From CAZPUS01 sp964589825 (GTDB taxonomy: Bacteria > Fibrobacterota > Chitinivibrionia > Chitinivibrionales > WJKA01): a stretch of DNA of 64,000 nt. The notes under the pieces were generated by a model. That model ran no database searches and was not told where the DNA came from. It saw only the letters and a list, made by a program, of their open reading frames with translations. Shown piece by piece: positions 8,633 to 17,956 of the stretch. The translations under genes and the position numbers were made by a program. Where the stretch lies: NCBI GenBank assembly GCA_964589825.1, contig CAZPUS010000002.1, positions 1 through 64,000 on the forward strand, written 5' to 3'. Each line of letters opens with the position of its first letter. Positions within the stretch are counted from its first letter, which is position 1.

Positions 8633-10381
8633 ATGCATAGCGTTTTGCAATTATTCAAAAGACATATTGTCCCCGTCACACTCGCGGCAGTTGCCCTGCT
8701 GCTGTTGTGGTTGCTTTTTTCCCTTTTTCGCTATGCGCAGGCGCAAAGAATCATAAAGAATACACCGCCACGGCAACTGATAATCACGCTCAGAGAAAAT
8801 CGATTCGACGTGGTGCGCAATCTGGGCTCGGCACTTCATAATGCCGGGAGCAAAACCAAAGTAAAAGCCGCCTGGGCCCTGGGGCAGACCCGCGGATGTG
8901 CAGCAATATCGCATCTTGTAAAGGGTCTTTCGGATGTAAAGCCGTATGTGCAGCAGGCGAGCCGGACTGCCCTCGAAAAAAAAGCAAAAAAGTGCCGTGA
9001 AGAGCTGTATCACAGTCTCGCCACGATGGGAGCCGGGGTTCACGGGGAATTATTGAGCCAGGTGGCAGCCGCAACAGCAACACCGCGTGATACGACGCGA
9101 CTGCGGCGGATACTTCAAAACGGGTCGTTGTTTGGCCGTGCGTATGCAGCCGATGTCATTGCGTCGTTAAAGGATAGCGGCAGTATCGGGTTGCTGGAGA
9201 ATGCGGTTACGGAAGAAAAAAAGATCGTACAGCTGCATGCGATTCGCGCACTGGGAAAACTGGCCTCTTCCAAAGAGACACGCACGCTTATGCCGTTTGT
9301 ACATGCCGGATCACCCGATTTACGGGCCGCTGCGGCGGACGCATTCGGAACGCTCGGTGGGGATCGGGCCATATCCGGACTCGTCTATCTGCTCGATGAT
9401 ACCGACACATCGGTGGTACTCGCCGCAGTACGTGGATTGAAAAAGACCGGTGCTGTGAAGGGGTGTGAACCATTGCGCCGTCTGATAGAAGAGGAGCCGC
9501 CGGTATGGTTTGGAGCAAAGGATACGCTCGTTGCCGCGCTGAACGCATGCTGCAGGAACGGCAATCCCGACATGTTGTTCACGATGCTCGAGTCGAAAAA
9601 CAAATGGATACGGGCAGCAGCGGTACACGGACTCGCTACCGCTGCGCAGGCACACAGATATGAAAAAGCTCTTACGGATGCTGCAGTGGATCCCTCGTAT
9701 ACGGTGCGTTCGTATGCAATAGAAGCTCTTGGCACGCACGCCTCCGCACATGCGGTATCCCGCCTTTGTTCTCTGGCAGCTCACGACAGCTCAGTCTATA
9801 TCCGTCGCGAAGCGGTGCGTGCCCTGGGAAAAACCGGATCCCGTAAAGCCCGGGATTCGCTCTTGCGGCTTATGCAACGTTATCTTTCTTCTCACTCCGG
9901 GCAGCCTGCAGCAGAAGTGTCACATCTCGTAGCCCAGGAAGCGGCTGCGGCAGTCGGCACGCTGGCTGAGAGTGTCCGCATGAATGAGAAGGGTGTCGTC
10001 ATACTTCGAAAGATCTTGCTGCAGGGAGCGCATGAGTCGATTCGTTGTAATGCAGCTGCAGCACTGGGAAAAATCGGAGGTTTAAAAGCCCGTGAAGCCC
10101 TTGCGGAAGTACTCTCGCGCGAAAAGCCGGTATCGATGCTCGAAGATGTCGCTACCTGGGATGCCCGTATATGCGCCGCAAAAGCGATGGCCAGGGATAC
10201 CGCCGCGGTACACGAGTTACGTGACGTTTTATATTCTATCCGCGATACTGCGCTGCAGATCGCACTCGTTGAGGCGATTGGAAAAACCGGGAGTACGTCT
10301 GCGGATCAATTCCTGCGTGAGCTCGCAGGTACCGGCAAAGAAACACACATTCGCAATGCGGCAGAAAAGGCGCTTCGCTGA
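8633..10381 (+). CDS. Membrane-anchored HEAT-repeat protein
   Basis: 582 aa. One N-terminal transmembrane helix (residues about 12-33, VTLAAVALLLLWLLFSLF) is followed by at least ten HEAT/PBS-lyase-type repeats with recurrent AVRALGKTGS, AAAALGKIGG and AIRALGKLAS signatures, spread evenly to the C-terminus. Such alpha-solenoids are protein-binding scaffolds; nothing indicates catalysis. Topology is probably N-in with the solenoid outside the cytoplasm, or a C-tail facing inward if the anchor is reversed. It ends one base before the convergent aspS stop. Partner unknown. Confidence 0.85.
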   Translation: MHSVLQLFKRHIVPVTLAAVALLLLWLLFSLFRYAQAQRIIKNTPPRQLIITLRENRFDVVRNLGSALHNAGSKTKVKAAWALGQTRGCAAISHLVKGLSDVKPYVQQASRTALEKKAKKCREELYHSLATMGAGVHGELLSQVAAATATPRDTTRLRRILQNGSLFGRAYAADVIASLKDSGSIGLLENAVTEEKKIVQLHAIRALGKLASSKETRTLMPFVHAGSPDLRAAAADAFGTLGGDRAISGLVYLLDDTDTSVVLAAVRGLKKTGAVKGCEPLRRLIEEEPPVWFGAKDTLVAALNACCRNGNPDMLFTMLESKNKWIRAAAVHGLATAAQAHRYEKALTDAAVDPSYTVRSYAIEALGTHASAHAVSRLCSLAAHDSSVYIRREAVRALGKTGSRKARDSLLRLMQRYLSSHSGQPAAEVSHLVAQEAAAAVGTLAESVRMNEKGVVILRKILLQGAHESIRCNAAAALGKIGGLKAREALAEVLSREKPVSMLEDVATWDARICAAKAMARDTAAVHELRDVLYSIRDTALQIALVEAIGKTGSTSADQFLRELAGTGKETHIRNAAEKALR

Positions 10382-10382
10382 G

Positions 10383-12170
10383 TTATTGTTCCGGATCGGG
10401 TGCAGGAGGCTCTATCGTTTTGATATGCAGCTCCTTGAGCTGCTGCGGGTTTGCGGTTCCGGGTGCGTTCATCATAAGATCCTGTGCGCGCTGGTTCATC
10501 GGAAACGGCGTAACATCGCGGATATTCTTTTCTCCGGCAAGCAGCATGAGGATACGTTCGATTCCCGGGGCAATACCACCGTGGGGAGGCGCCCCTCTTT
10601 TGAACGCATTGATCATCGCGCCGAATTTTTCATCAACCACCTCCCGGGAGTAGCCGGCGATCTCAAAAGCCCGATACATGGTTTCCGGCTGGTGGTTTCT
10701 GATGGCACCGCTGGAAAGTTCAATGCCGTTACAGACGATATCGTACTGAAATGCCTTTATCTCGAGTGGATCTTTTTGATTGAGTGCGTCATAGCCGCCC
10801 TGCGGCATGGAGAAAGGGTTATGAGAAAACATGACGCATTCGTTTTCATCGTCCCATTCGTACATCGGAAAATCGACAATCCAGCAGAATCTGAATTCAT
10901 CCTGTGAAATCAAAGAAAGCACCTCACCGAGTTTGCAGCGAAGCTCACCGGCGATTCGGTTCGCGTTTTTGGGAGTGTCGCACACAAAAAAGGTGACATC
11001 TCCGGTTTTCATCCCGCAACGGGAGGCGAGAGATTCTATCTTTTCGTCATCGAGAAATTTTGCAATCGGTCCCTTCACCTTTGATTCGGTCCAAACCAGG
11101 TAGGCGAGTCCTTTTGCACCGATCGACTGCGCATAATCAACCAGTTTGTCGAAAAAACTGCGCGGTTTGTCCGCGATCGAGGATACCGGGATGGCGCGAA
11201 CCACATTCCCTTTTTTTACCGCATCGGCGAATGCATTGAAGGACGAATCCGCAAAGATGTCGCCGACTTCTTCTATTTCGATGGGGATGCGCAGATCGGG
11301 CTTGTCGGTGCCGTATTTGCGCATTGCATCTGCATATGGTATGTGCGGAAACGGCGGTTTAGTTGACTCGAGAGAGGAAAACGTCGTAAACACATGATGC
11401 AAAACCGATTCGACCGTGGAAAAAATGTCTTCCTGCGTGGCGAACGACATCTCGATATCGAGCTGGTAGAATTCTCCGGGGGAGCGATCGGCTCTTGCGT
11501 CTTCATCTCTGAAGCAGGGAGCGATCTGAAAGTAGCGGTCGAAACCTGCAACCATAAGAAGCTGTTTGAACTGTTGCGGCGCCTGGGGCAGGGCATAGAA
11601 CTTTCCGGGATGCACGCGTGAGGGCACGAGGTAATCGCGTGCTCCTTCGGGGCTGGAACTCGTGAGAATGGGAGTCTGAAATTCAAGGAACCCGAGTTTT
11701 TCCATTTCCCGGCGTATCGTAGAGAGCACCTGTGAGCGCATTACAATATTGCGGTGCAGTCCGGGCCGGCGAAGGTCGACATATCGATACGTAAGACGCG
11801 TTTCTTCAGGTGCCTGTTCCTCGGGGAAAATCGAAAAAGGGAGGCTTTCGCACATTCCCTGTATTTCGAATGTATCCGCTTTTACCTCGATTTCACCGGT
11901 TTTCATGGCAGGATTTACATTTTCAGGTGAACGGGCAATGACGGTTCCGCAGAATGTGACGACAGTCTCCTTGGGGATATGGCCGATGTCGTACTGATGA
12001 GGATTGTCTGGATAGACCACTATTTGGGTAATTCCGTAATGGTCCCGAAGATCAATAAAAAGAACACCGCCATGGTCGCGACGGTTATGGAGCCATCCCG
12101 AGAGGCGGACCTGCGAATCGATATCTTTTTTTTCCAATGCATTACAGGTGTGAGTTCTGTACGGATGCAT
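10383..12170 (-). CDS. aspS: Aspartyl-tRNA synthetase
   Basis: 595 aa, the usual length for the bacterial type with the GAD insertion. Visible: N-terminal OB-fold anticodon domain (VRLSGWLHNRRDHGGVLFIDLRD), class II motif 2 (CFRDEDARADRSPGEFYQLD), the GAD insert in the middle, and class II motif 3 (GGIAPGIERILMLLAG). It charges tRNA-Asp in the cytoplasm. It is convergent with the HEAT gene with one base between stops. The upstream 12171-12380 must hold its promoter; I see an imperfect hairpin there (CGGATG/CATCCG, 12260-12282) but no clear terminator. Confidence 0.97.
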   Translation of the reverse strand: MHPYRTHTCNALEKKDIDSQVRLSGWLHNRRDHGGVLFIDLRDHYGITQIVVYPDNPHQYDIGHIPKETVVTFCGTVIARSPENVNPAMKTGEIEVKADTFEIQGMCESLPFSIFPEEQAPEETRLTYRYVDLRRPGLHRNIVMRSQVLSTIRREMEKLGFLEFQTPILTSSSPEGARDYLVPSRVHPGKFYALPQAPQQFKQLLMVAGFDRYFQIAPCFRDEDARADRSPGEFYQLDIEMSFATQEDIFSTVESVLHHVFTTFSSLESTKPPFPHIPYADAMRKYGTDKPDLRIPIEIEEVGDIFADSSFNAFADAVKKGNVVRAIPVSSIADKPRSFFDKLVDYAQSIGAKGLAYLVWTESKVKGPIAKFLDDEKIESLASRCGMKTGDVTFFVCDTPKNANRIAGELRCKLGEVLSLISQDEFRFCWIVDFPMYEWDDENECVMFSHNPFSMPQGGYDALNQKDPLEIKAFQYDIVCNGIELSSGAIRNHQPETMYRAFEIAGYSREVVDEKFGAMINAFKRGAPPHGGIAPGIERILMLLAGEKNIRDVTPFPMNQRAQDLMMNAPGTANPQQLKELHIKTIEPPAPDPEQ

Positions 12171-12380
12171 AACTGCCTTTCATTAAATAAAAACCAAACA
12201 TGATCTCTGTGAAGGACGCGTGCCGCTACTTATGGGCAACGGCCATGTGTTACTAAAGTCGGATGCACGAAAAATACATCCGTGAGAGACTAAAAGTATA
12301 GGGAATGCGAATTCACGGCCACTGAATCGCCATAAAAGACCGGGGCCTGTTAGTTTTGCGCAGGTTATCTGGAACCGGGA

Positions 12381-12998
12381 TTATTTCAGCGCAGCATCAA
12401 GGGGGTTTTCAATTGCAATGCGTACCGCAGGATACTCTTCATCGAAAAAACGTTTTTCGAATCCGGTGATTCTTTTATCTCCGGATTCGTAAGAAAACAT
12501 GGTATTGCCGATATGTTTTATTTTTCCTGAATTGTTGGTGTAGATAAATTCGAGTTTGTCCCAGCCCGCAAGATTGTGAATTTCCTTTACCCGGAATTCC
12601 ATTGCGGAAGTGGAATAATATTCGAACTCGATATTTGCTATTTCATGTATACGGGTATACGTCTGTTGCTGGCTGTATCTGAATTCGATATCACCGATGC
12701 GGTCGATCAGTGTGTCGCGGTAATAGAGATCGCTCGAATTTGTTCCGTTGGTTTTAATCATAGAGGGATAGTAATTGATTTCGAATTCGTTATTCGACAA
12801 GCTGTAGACGGATATCCCCGTAATTTTTCCGCGGTCGTTTATCGCTATTTCGTAGTTATTTATGGAAAATGTAAGATGATTAACGCTGCCGTAGGGCGTT
12901 ACCGATATTTCCGTAAGACGTATGTCGGCGGCATACAGCCTTACAGGGAGCGAACAGGTAATTGCAGTGCAGAATACGAAAAAAACGCGTAGCATCAT
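12381..12998 (-). CDS. Small exported protein of unknown function
   Basis: 205 aa. An N-terminal signal peptide (MMLRVFFVFCTAITCSLPVRLYA, probable cleavage before ADIRL) is followed by a repetitive beta-rich body. Short units such as IGDIEFRYSQ, IANIEFEYYS, WDKLEFIYTN and IGNTMFSYES recur about every 25-30 residues, suggesting a beta-solenoid or a sheet with YD-like repeats. I recognise no named family. It is divergent from the helicase gene, whose start is 111 bp away. The extra Met at position 2 leaves the start uncertain by one codon. Confidence 0.75.
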   Translation of the reverse strand: MMLRVFFVFCTAITCSLPVRLYAADIRLTEISVTPYGSVNHLTFSINNYEIAINDRGKITGISVYSLSNNEFEINYYPSMIKTNGTNSSDLYYRDTLIDRIGDIEFRYSQQQTYTRIHEIANIEFEYYSTSAMEFRVKEIHNLAGWDKLEFIYTNNSGKIKHIGNTMFSYESGDKRITGFEKRFFDEEYPAVRIAIENPLDAALK

Positions 12999-13109
12999 TA
13001 TGCATACTCCTTTCTATATATAGTAAGGGTGAAAACGTGAGTGCGTATATACGTAAAATACTACAAATTTAGCTGCTGTTGCAGTAAAATTTAATAAAGG
13101 AAAAAAAGA

Positions 13110-15032
13110 GTGGAATATCTTGGCGTTACGTTGGATGAGTTTCAGGTGGAAGCGATACAGGCACTTGACAATCACCGATCGGTGCTTGTCTCCGCACCAA
13201 CAGGATGCGGCAAAACGCTTATTGCCGAATATGCGGTTGAGAAAACGCTCGAGGAAGGCAAAAGGATCGTCTATACCGCACCGATTAAAGCGCTGTCGAA
13301 TCAGAAGTACCGAGATTTTCGGCACCGCTTTGGTGCTGAGAAGGTGGGGATTCAGACCGGTGACGTGACAATAAATCCTGACGCACCCGTGCTGATAATG
13401 ACCACGGAAATATTCCGCAATCTTATATTCGAGAATGCAGAACGTATCGACGCGATATCGTATGTAATATTCGATGAGATCCATTTTCTCGACGACCTCG
13501 AACGTGGAACGGTATGGGAGGAGTGTATTATTCTGGCACCTGAAAAGATACGTTTTATCTGCCTGAGCGCAACGATTTCCAATATTAGTCAGCTGTCCCA
13601 ATGGATGTCGCATGTGCGTAATGAAGACTTTTGTGTTATTGAAGAAACGCAGCGTCCCGTTCCTTTGAAAAAATATCTCTACAGCACCAAGTATGGATAT
13701 GTAAACCTCCAGAAGATACGAAAGATCGCCAAGAAGTCGCCAAAAGAGCGGAAGCGTTTTTCGAAGGTGGTTCCCTCACCGCAGAGGGTGGTACGGCATC
13801 TGGTGAACAAATCGCTGGTCCCCTCGCTCTATTTTTGTTTCAACCGAAAGGCGTGTGAGCGCAATGCCCAGCGTTGCATGGGGTTCAAACTGCTCAATGA
13901 AGATGAACAAAAACGTGCGGGGGAAATAGCCGATTATTATATGCATCAGTACAATATCGAGGAGATGGAAAAGATACGGCGCCTGCGGGCGTTATGGATG
14001 GAGGGGTGTGCATATCATCACGCGGGGATGCTTCCCGCAGCAAAGGATATAGTAGAACGGCTTTTCGGCGAGGGACTGATCAAGATACTGTTCTGTACGT
14101 CGACGTTTGCCCTCGGTATCAATATGCCGGCCAGGGCGGTGGTTTTTGATGCGCTCGAAAAGTTCAACGGTATCGAAGTGACCTATCTGATGAACAGAGA
14201 ATTTTCCCAGATGGCGGGACGGGCCGGACGGCGGGGCATGGACGAAGTGGGGTATGTCTATTCTCTGGTGATTCCGGAAACCGCAAACCCGAAAGAGATT
14301 CAGCGTGTCCTGTACGGAAAGAACGAAAAGATAAAAAGCCGCTTCAGCGCGTCATACTCGACTATTCTCAATTTGTACAGTCGTTTTGGTGATGAGATGA
14401 TCGAGATTTTTAAAAAGAGTTTTAAAAACTACCGGCAGGGGACCTATTCATTGAGTAAAGCCTATAAACGTGAAGAAGGACAAATAAGAAACCGCATCGC
14501 GTTTCTGAAAAAAGCAGGATATCTGGAAGGACTGTCTCTTACCGATAAAGGGACACTCGCATCATATCTGAACGGCTACGAGATTGAATTGGCCGAACTC
14601 TATTATGCACGATGCTTTGACGAGTGCGAGGTGGAATATATTCCGGTGATCCTGGGTGCGCTTATTACCGACAGCAGAAAACCGGTAACAAACCAGCCGG
14701 GTGATATCCATTTTGAATTCAATGCGCAGAAAGTGATCAGGAAAGTGAGGGCCCAGGAGAAAAAATGCAACATCGCGGTTCCAATATCCGAAATGGATTT
14801 TTCTCTGGCAGCGCCGATTCTTTTATGGACACGGGGCGCCAACCTGAGCGAGCTTTCCTCTCTGAAGCTGGACGAGGGCGATATCATACGCGTACTTCGC
14901 ATGACGGTACAGCTCATGCGCACCCTGCGGGACCGGCTTCCCGATTATTATATCGGGGATAAGATGCATGCGGCAATTGAGCGGGTAAACCGTGATGTGG
15001 TCGATGCGCAGGCGGAACTCGAGGTAGAATAG
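13110..15032 (+). CDS. Ski2-like DEAD/DEAH-box helicase
   Basis: 640 aa from a GTG start preceded by AAAGG. Motif I SAPTGCGKT, motif Ia APIKALSNQKYRD, motif II DEIH, motif III SAT, then in the second RecA domain motif V STFALGINMPA and motif VI QMAGRAGRRG. This set is that of the Ski2/Mtr4/HelY superfamily 2 group, which unwinds RNA 3' to 5'. It lacks the long arch insertion of eukaryotic Mtr4, and the C-terminal winged-helix/helical region is short. Role in RNA turnover is inferred from family. It stands alone, with a dispersed repeat 29 bp downstream. Confidence 0.9.
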   Translation: MEYLGVTLDEFQVEAIQALDNHRSVLVSAPTGCGKTLIAEYAVEKTLEEGKRIVYTAPIKALSNQKYRDFRHRFGAEKVGIQTGDVTINPDAPVLIMTTEIFRNLIFENAERIDAISYVIFDEIHFLDDLERGTVWEECIILAPEKIRFICLSATISNISQLSQWMSHVRNEDFCVIEETQRPVPLKKYLYSTKYGYVNLQKIRKIAKKSPKERKRFSKVVPSPQRVVRHLVNKSLVPSLYFCFNRKACERNAQRCMGFKLLNEDEQKRAGEIADYYMHQYNIEEMEKIRRLRALWMEGCAYHHAGMLPAAKDIVERLFGEGLIKILFCTSTFALGINMPARAVVFDALEKFNGIEVTYLMNREFSQMAGRAGRRGMDEVGYVYSLVIPETANPKEIQRVLYGKNEKIKSRFSASYSTILNLYSRFGDEMIEIFKKSFKNYRQGTYSLSKAYKREEGQIRNRIAFLKKAGYLEGLSLTDKGTLASYLNGYEIELAELYYARCFDECEVEYIPVILGALITDSRKPVTNQPGDIHFEFNAQKVIRKVRAQEKKCNIAVPISEMDFSLAAPILLWTRGANLSELSSLKLDEGDIIRVLRMTVQLMRTLRDRLPDYYIGDKMHAAIERVNRDVVDAQAELEVE

Positions 15033-15060
15033 GAAGGGAACCGGGCGATTAGAACCCAAA

Positions 15061-15221
15061 ACCTGAATTGAGCGATTTTGTGTACGCCTCTGCTGCAATC
15101 ATCACTACTCTTATAATATCCAAAATCATGAGAAAACCAAAAAGGGTGCCCCATGGTTTTCGAGAACACAATAGCAGCACGGCTCATCGTAGCTTTTATC
15201 AAAAGTACCGCTCAATTCAGG
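15061..15221 (+). repeat. Dispersed palindromic element, copy D (full length)
   Basis: 161 bp from ACCTGAATTGAGCG to CGCTCAATTCAGG; here the two termini are nearly perfect inverted repeats. Central hairpin arms are 15122-15130 and 15152-15160 (AAAATCATG with CATGGTTTT, one G-T wobble). The right block AATAGCAGCACGGCTCA is identical to copy C. It lies between the helicase stop and the flagellin promoter. Confidence 0.8.
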
Positions 15222-15247
15222 CAAAAATTATTTGTTCAGGAAAAAAA

Positions 15248-15276
15248 CTAAAGTTTTCAATATATCGTGCCGATAT
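15248..15276 (+). promoter_or_regulatory. Sigma-28-like flagellin promoter
   Basis: CTAAA at 15248-15252 and GCCGATAT at 15269-15276 match the FliA/sigma-28 consensus (TAAA, 15 bases, GCCGATAA) with a spacer one base longer. It lies about 190 bp upstream of the flagellin ATG and implies a long leader. Assigned by match to consensus only. Confidence 0.65.
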
Positions 15277-15402
15277 ACTGAATAGAAGGTGGTATGCAGC
15301 TACCGGGAAAATGCAAAAATCGTCGGTTGATGCATAAAAAAACTGAAGTGGAAGTCGCTGAGACCGATATAGTGTAATAGCAGTATCATACACAGGGACG
15401 AC

Positions 15403-15435
15403 AGAAGACCCCGTAAGGATATGGAAAAAGGTCTT
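15403..15435 (+). promoter_or_regulatory. Stem-loop and GGA motifs in the flagellin leader
   Basis: A perfect 7-bp stem (GAAGACC 15403-15409 with GGTCTTC 15429-15435) encloses a loop containing GTAAGGATATGG. A second GGA lies at the Shine-Dalgarno (CACGGAGG, ending about 10 bases before ATG) and another at ACAGGGACGA. GGA in a loop plus GGA over the ribosome site is the arrangement recognised by CsrA, a known repressor of flagellin translation in Bacillus. CsrA control here is inference. Confidence 0.4.
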
Positions 15436-15468
15436 CGCAGCTAGAAATTCCAACACGGAGGTTGGATT

Positions 15469-16620
15469 ATGAGAATCAATCACAACATCTCGTCGATGAT
15501 CACACAGAGTGCTCTGTATAAGACGCACAGAGCGCAAAGCAAAACCCTCACCAGGCTCTCGACCGGACTGAGAATCAACCAGGCATCCGATGATGCTGCG
15601 GGGCTGGGCGTATCCGAAAATCTGCGTACTCAGGTGCGTGGTATGAAACAGGCGCTGCGTAATACGCAGGATGCCATACAGCTTTTGAATATAGCGGATG
15701 GTGCGCTACAGGAGCAGGCAACCATTCTTCAGCGTATGCGTGAGCTGGTTATTGAGGCAAAAAACGATACCTATACAGAGACGGAGCGTTTGTACATGGG
15801 GCAGGAATTCAGTCAGCTTATGGATGAGCTCGATCGTATAGCCGCGGTAACTAATTACAATGGCATGCAAATATTCGCCACTCCGGAACAGACAACAGGT
15901 TCTACGCAGTACCCGAGCAACCTTGGTTCAAGGGAAACACCGCATAAAATCGCTGATGCACGAACTGTGTGGGATAACGACAGTGATGCAGTATTTGGTG
16001 ATCTCGATGACGCGAGTGCACATCATTTCAATATGATGATTGGAGCGAATTATTCGGATGCAGATGTAGATGCATTTAACAGTGGAGTGGGTGCGCAGTC
16101 TTACGATAAAAGCGCGTCGAATATGATTACAATACAGCTTGGTCAGATTGATGCCACTGGATTGTTGGCGTTGCCGGCATTCGGTGTAAATGCAGCATCT
16201 TTAATAGAAACAAACGGCAATGCATTCGGATGGGATACGGGTGATTTCTTTGACAACTTAATGGCCGGTGATGCCGACCTGCAGGGGGATACCGTGCAGA
16301 GCAAACTTCAGTTCCTTCTGAATGTGATAGATGGAGAACCGGACGAGCTTATGGATCGGGCAGGCCATGTAACTGGAATCGAGCGAGTTAATACAATGCG
16401 GGCGCAGATAGGAGCCTATATTAATCGGCTGGAGCACAATGTAAATAATTTGATGAATTCACGCGCTAATCAGCAAGCGGCGGAGAGTACTATCCGGGAC
16501 ACCGATTTTGCGACGGAGAGTTCGAAATTTACAAAACAGCAAATATTAACACGATCGGGTACATCTATGCTTGCACAGGCGAATATGGTACCCCAGAATG
16601 TTCTTGCTTTGATGAATTAG
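15469..16620 (+). CDS. fliC: Flagellin
   Basis: 383 aa. The N-terminal D0/D1 domain (RINHNISSMITQSALYKTHR, LSTGLRINQASDDAAGLG) and the C-terminal D1/D0 domain (LEHNVNNLMNSRANQQAAES, then TKQQILTRSGTSMLAQAN) are conserved. The middle (about 140-290) is the variable, surface-exposed part, rich in Asp and Ala. It forms the flagellar filament and is exported by the flagellar type III system, so it has no signal peptide. Preceded by a GGAGG ribosome site. The very C-terminus reads VLALMN rather than the usual VLQLLR. It is far from the ring genes at 41-46 kb, consistent with separate late-class control by sigma-28. Confidence 0.97.
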   Translation: MRINHNISSMITQSALYKTHRAQSKTLTRLSTGLRINQASDDAAGLGVSENLRTQVRGMKQALRNTQDAIQLLNIADGALQEQATILQRMRELVIEAKNDTYTETERLYMGQEFSQLMDELDRIAAVTNYNGMQIFATPEQTTGSTQYPSNLGSRETPHKIADARTVWDNDSDAVFGDLDDASAHHFNMMIGANYSDADVDAFNSGVGAQSYDKSASNMITIQLGQIDATGLLALPAFGVNAASLIETNGNAFGWDTGDFFDNLMAGDADLQGDTVQSKLQFLLNVIDGEPDELMDRAGHVTGIERVNTMRAQIGAYINRLEHNVNNLMNSRANQQAAESTIRDTDFATESSKFTKQQILTRSGTSMLAQANMVPQNVLALMN

Positions 16621-17068
16621 AGTGAGTTGTTGTTCATTGTGTTACGGAAGGTCCCCTCTGATGGAGTGCAAAAAATATTGAAAATTATAGGTGCATATGT
16701 GGCAGGTTCCGGCCTTATTTGCAGAGGTGAGTAACGAGAACGGGTAGGGTAGATAAAGAGATAATACGCCCGGGGTATATAAAAGGCAAGGCTATCATAT
16801 CAGTGATGCATGGTTGAAAACAATCCGAGCACAAGGACGAGGATTATTACCTGTTTTAGTCGTGTCCGGACAAAAGAGCTGTTGAGTCCTTTTGGGTGGA
16901 TCGAACTTTTGCCCGGCACAACTGTATACATTTACGAAATGCGGATTGCTGTATGCCTTGTTTATCCGGATACGACTGAACTGTGTTATAAATACCATTA
17001 TTCGTCGGGGCGTTTCGTATTTTATTGTTGTATTTACTGTACTCATTTTATGGCGGAAAAAACCTTTC
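16621..17068. other. Non-coding gap downstream of flagellin
   Basis: 448 bp with no convincing gene. An ORF of 108 codons (16810-17136) overlaps the next gene in another frame and resembles nothing. It contains an inverted repeat AGTCGTGTCCGGA (16858-16870) and TCCGGATACGACT (16965-16977), 12 of 13 positions matching, separated by 94 bp. Composition becomes AT-richer toward the peptide cassette, whose promoter is presumably here. Confidence 0.4.
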
Positions 17069-17956
17069 ATGTCAGACATGTCAGAAAAGAAAATGGCAAC
17101 GTATTGCCGCATTGGGGCAAGTGTAATAAAAATTGAGAATAAGGCTGATGGATTCGATACTCCATGTGATGCAGGAGGATCTGAAATTGCTGGTGTGTTT
17201 TTCGCTGATACGCAAGCGGATCCAGATTATACATTAACTATTGTCGCACCGGGAGAGATATCACTTCCTGAGAAGTTGAATCTTCATCGAAGTGGATATC
17301 GATATGGAAATTGTAATAACAAATCCACTACCGTTATTGTTGCAGAGAATACCATATATAAGATAGGTGAAAATCCCAATGTCCTGCTTGAAATCAAATG
17401 TGAACAACTACAGCTTCGTCAAAAAGCCATAGCAACCGGAGTACGGTTTTGCGCGTCGTTGGATATGATTAGAAAGGGGGGCCTTCCTCTTCATTGTTGC
17501 GCTGTTCAAAACGGGGTTCGATCACTGGTATTTGCAGGTCCCTCAGGCAGTGGAAAAACAACAGTTGCCAATCTGCTGCGATCTGATTCAATTAAAGTGC
17601 TAAACGATGAATACAATTTTTTGCTTCCGAGGAATGGGGAGTGGCACGTCATACCCACGCCATATTTTCGGGTGAGTGACATAAAACCCGGCATGGATAT
17701 GCACAATGTTCTTTCGAATATATTTTTTTTGCAAAAGGACGAACAAACATACACGGAATCGCTTGACAGCAGAAAGGCGTTTTTATACCTTGTATCAAAT
17801 ACGGTTACCTTTACAGCCCTGCCGGAATTTACCTCTCAAATGATGGATGCAGCAGCCCGGTGTGTTGCCGACGTTACGTGTCGTACGCTACATTTCTCGG
17901 ATAAAAGAGAGTGTATAGCTCTTTTATCCGATATCATTAAAAAAGAAGGCGAATGA
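17069..17956 (+). CDS. HPr kinase-like ATPase of a peptide-modification cassette
   Basis: 295 aa from the ATG at 17069; the same frame stays open upstream to 16892 without a better start, and ATGs at 17078 and 17093 are alternatives. The C-terminal half carries the fold marks of HPr serine kinase: LPLHCCAV at 139-146, Walker A GPSGSGKTT at 157-165, and LNDEYN at 178-183. The N-terminal half is divergent. Related kinase-like proteins occur beside PqqD and radical SAM genes in RiPP clusters: the ScmC protein of the SynChlorMet cassette, and lasso-peptide kinases that phosphorylate the peptide C-terminus. Its stop overlaps the next start (ATGA). I infer that it phosphorylates or activates the cassette peptide; a role on HPr is unlikely here. 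Confidence 0.75.
   Translation: MSDMSEKKMATYCRIGASVIKIENKADGFDTPCDAGGSEIAGVFFADTQADPDYTLTIVAPGEISLPEKLNLHRSGYRYGNCNNKSTTVIVAENTIYKIGENPNVLLEIKCEQLQLRQKAIATGVRFCASLDMIRKGGLPLHCCAVQNGVRSLVFAGPSGSGKTTVANLLRSDSIKVLNDEYNFLLPRNGEWHVIPTPYFRVSDIKPGMDMHNVLSNIFFLQKDEQTYTESLDSRKAFLYLVSNTVTFTALPEFTSQMMDAAARCVADVTCRTLHFSDKRECIALLSDIIKKEGE

Noticed and set aside
10092..10907. Plus-strand ORF of 271 codons over the HEAT/aspS junction
   Set aside because: Covers the ends of two convergent real genes in a shadow frame; no motif.
16810..17136. 108-codon ORF in the gap after flagellin
   Set aside because: It overlaps the kinase-like gene in another frame, has no ribosome site and no recognisable composition.
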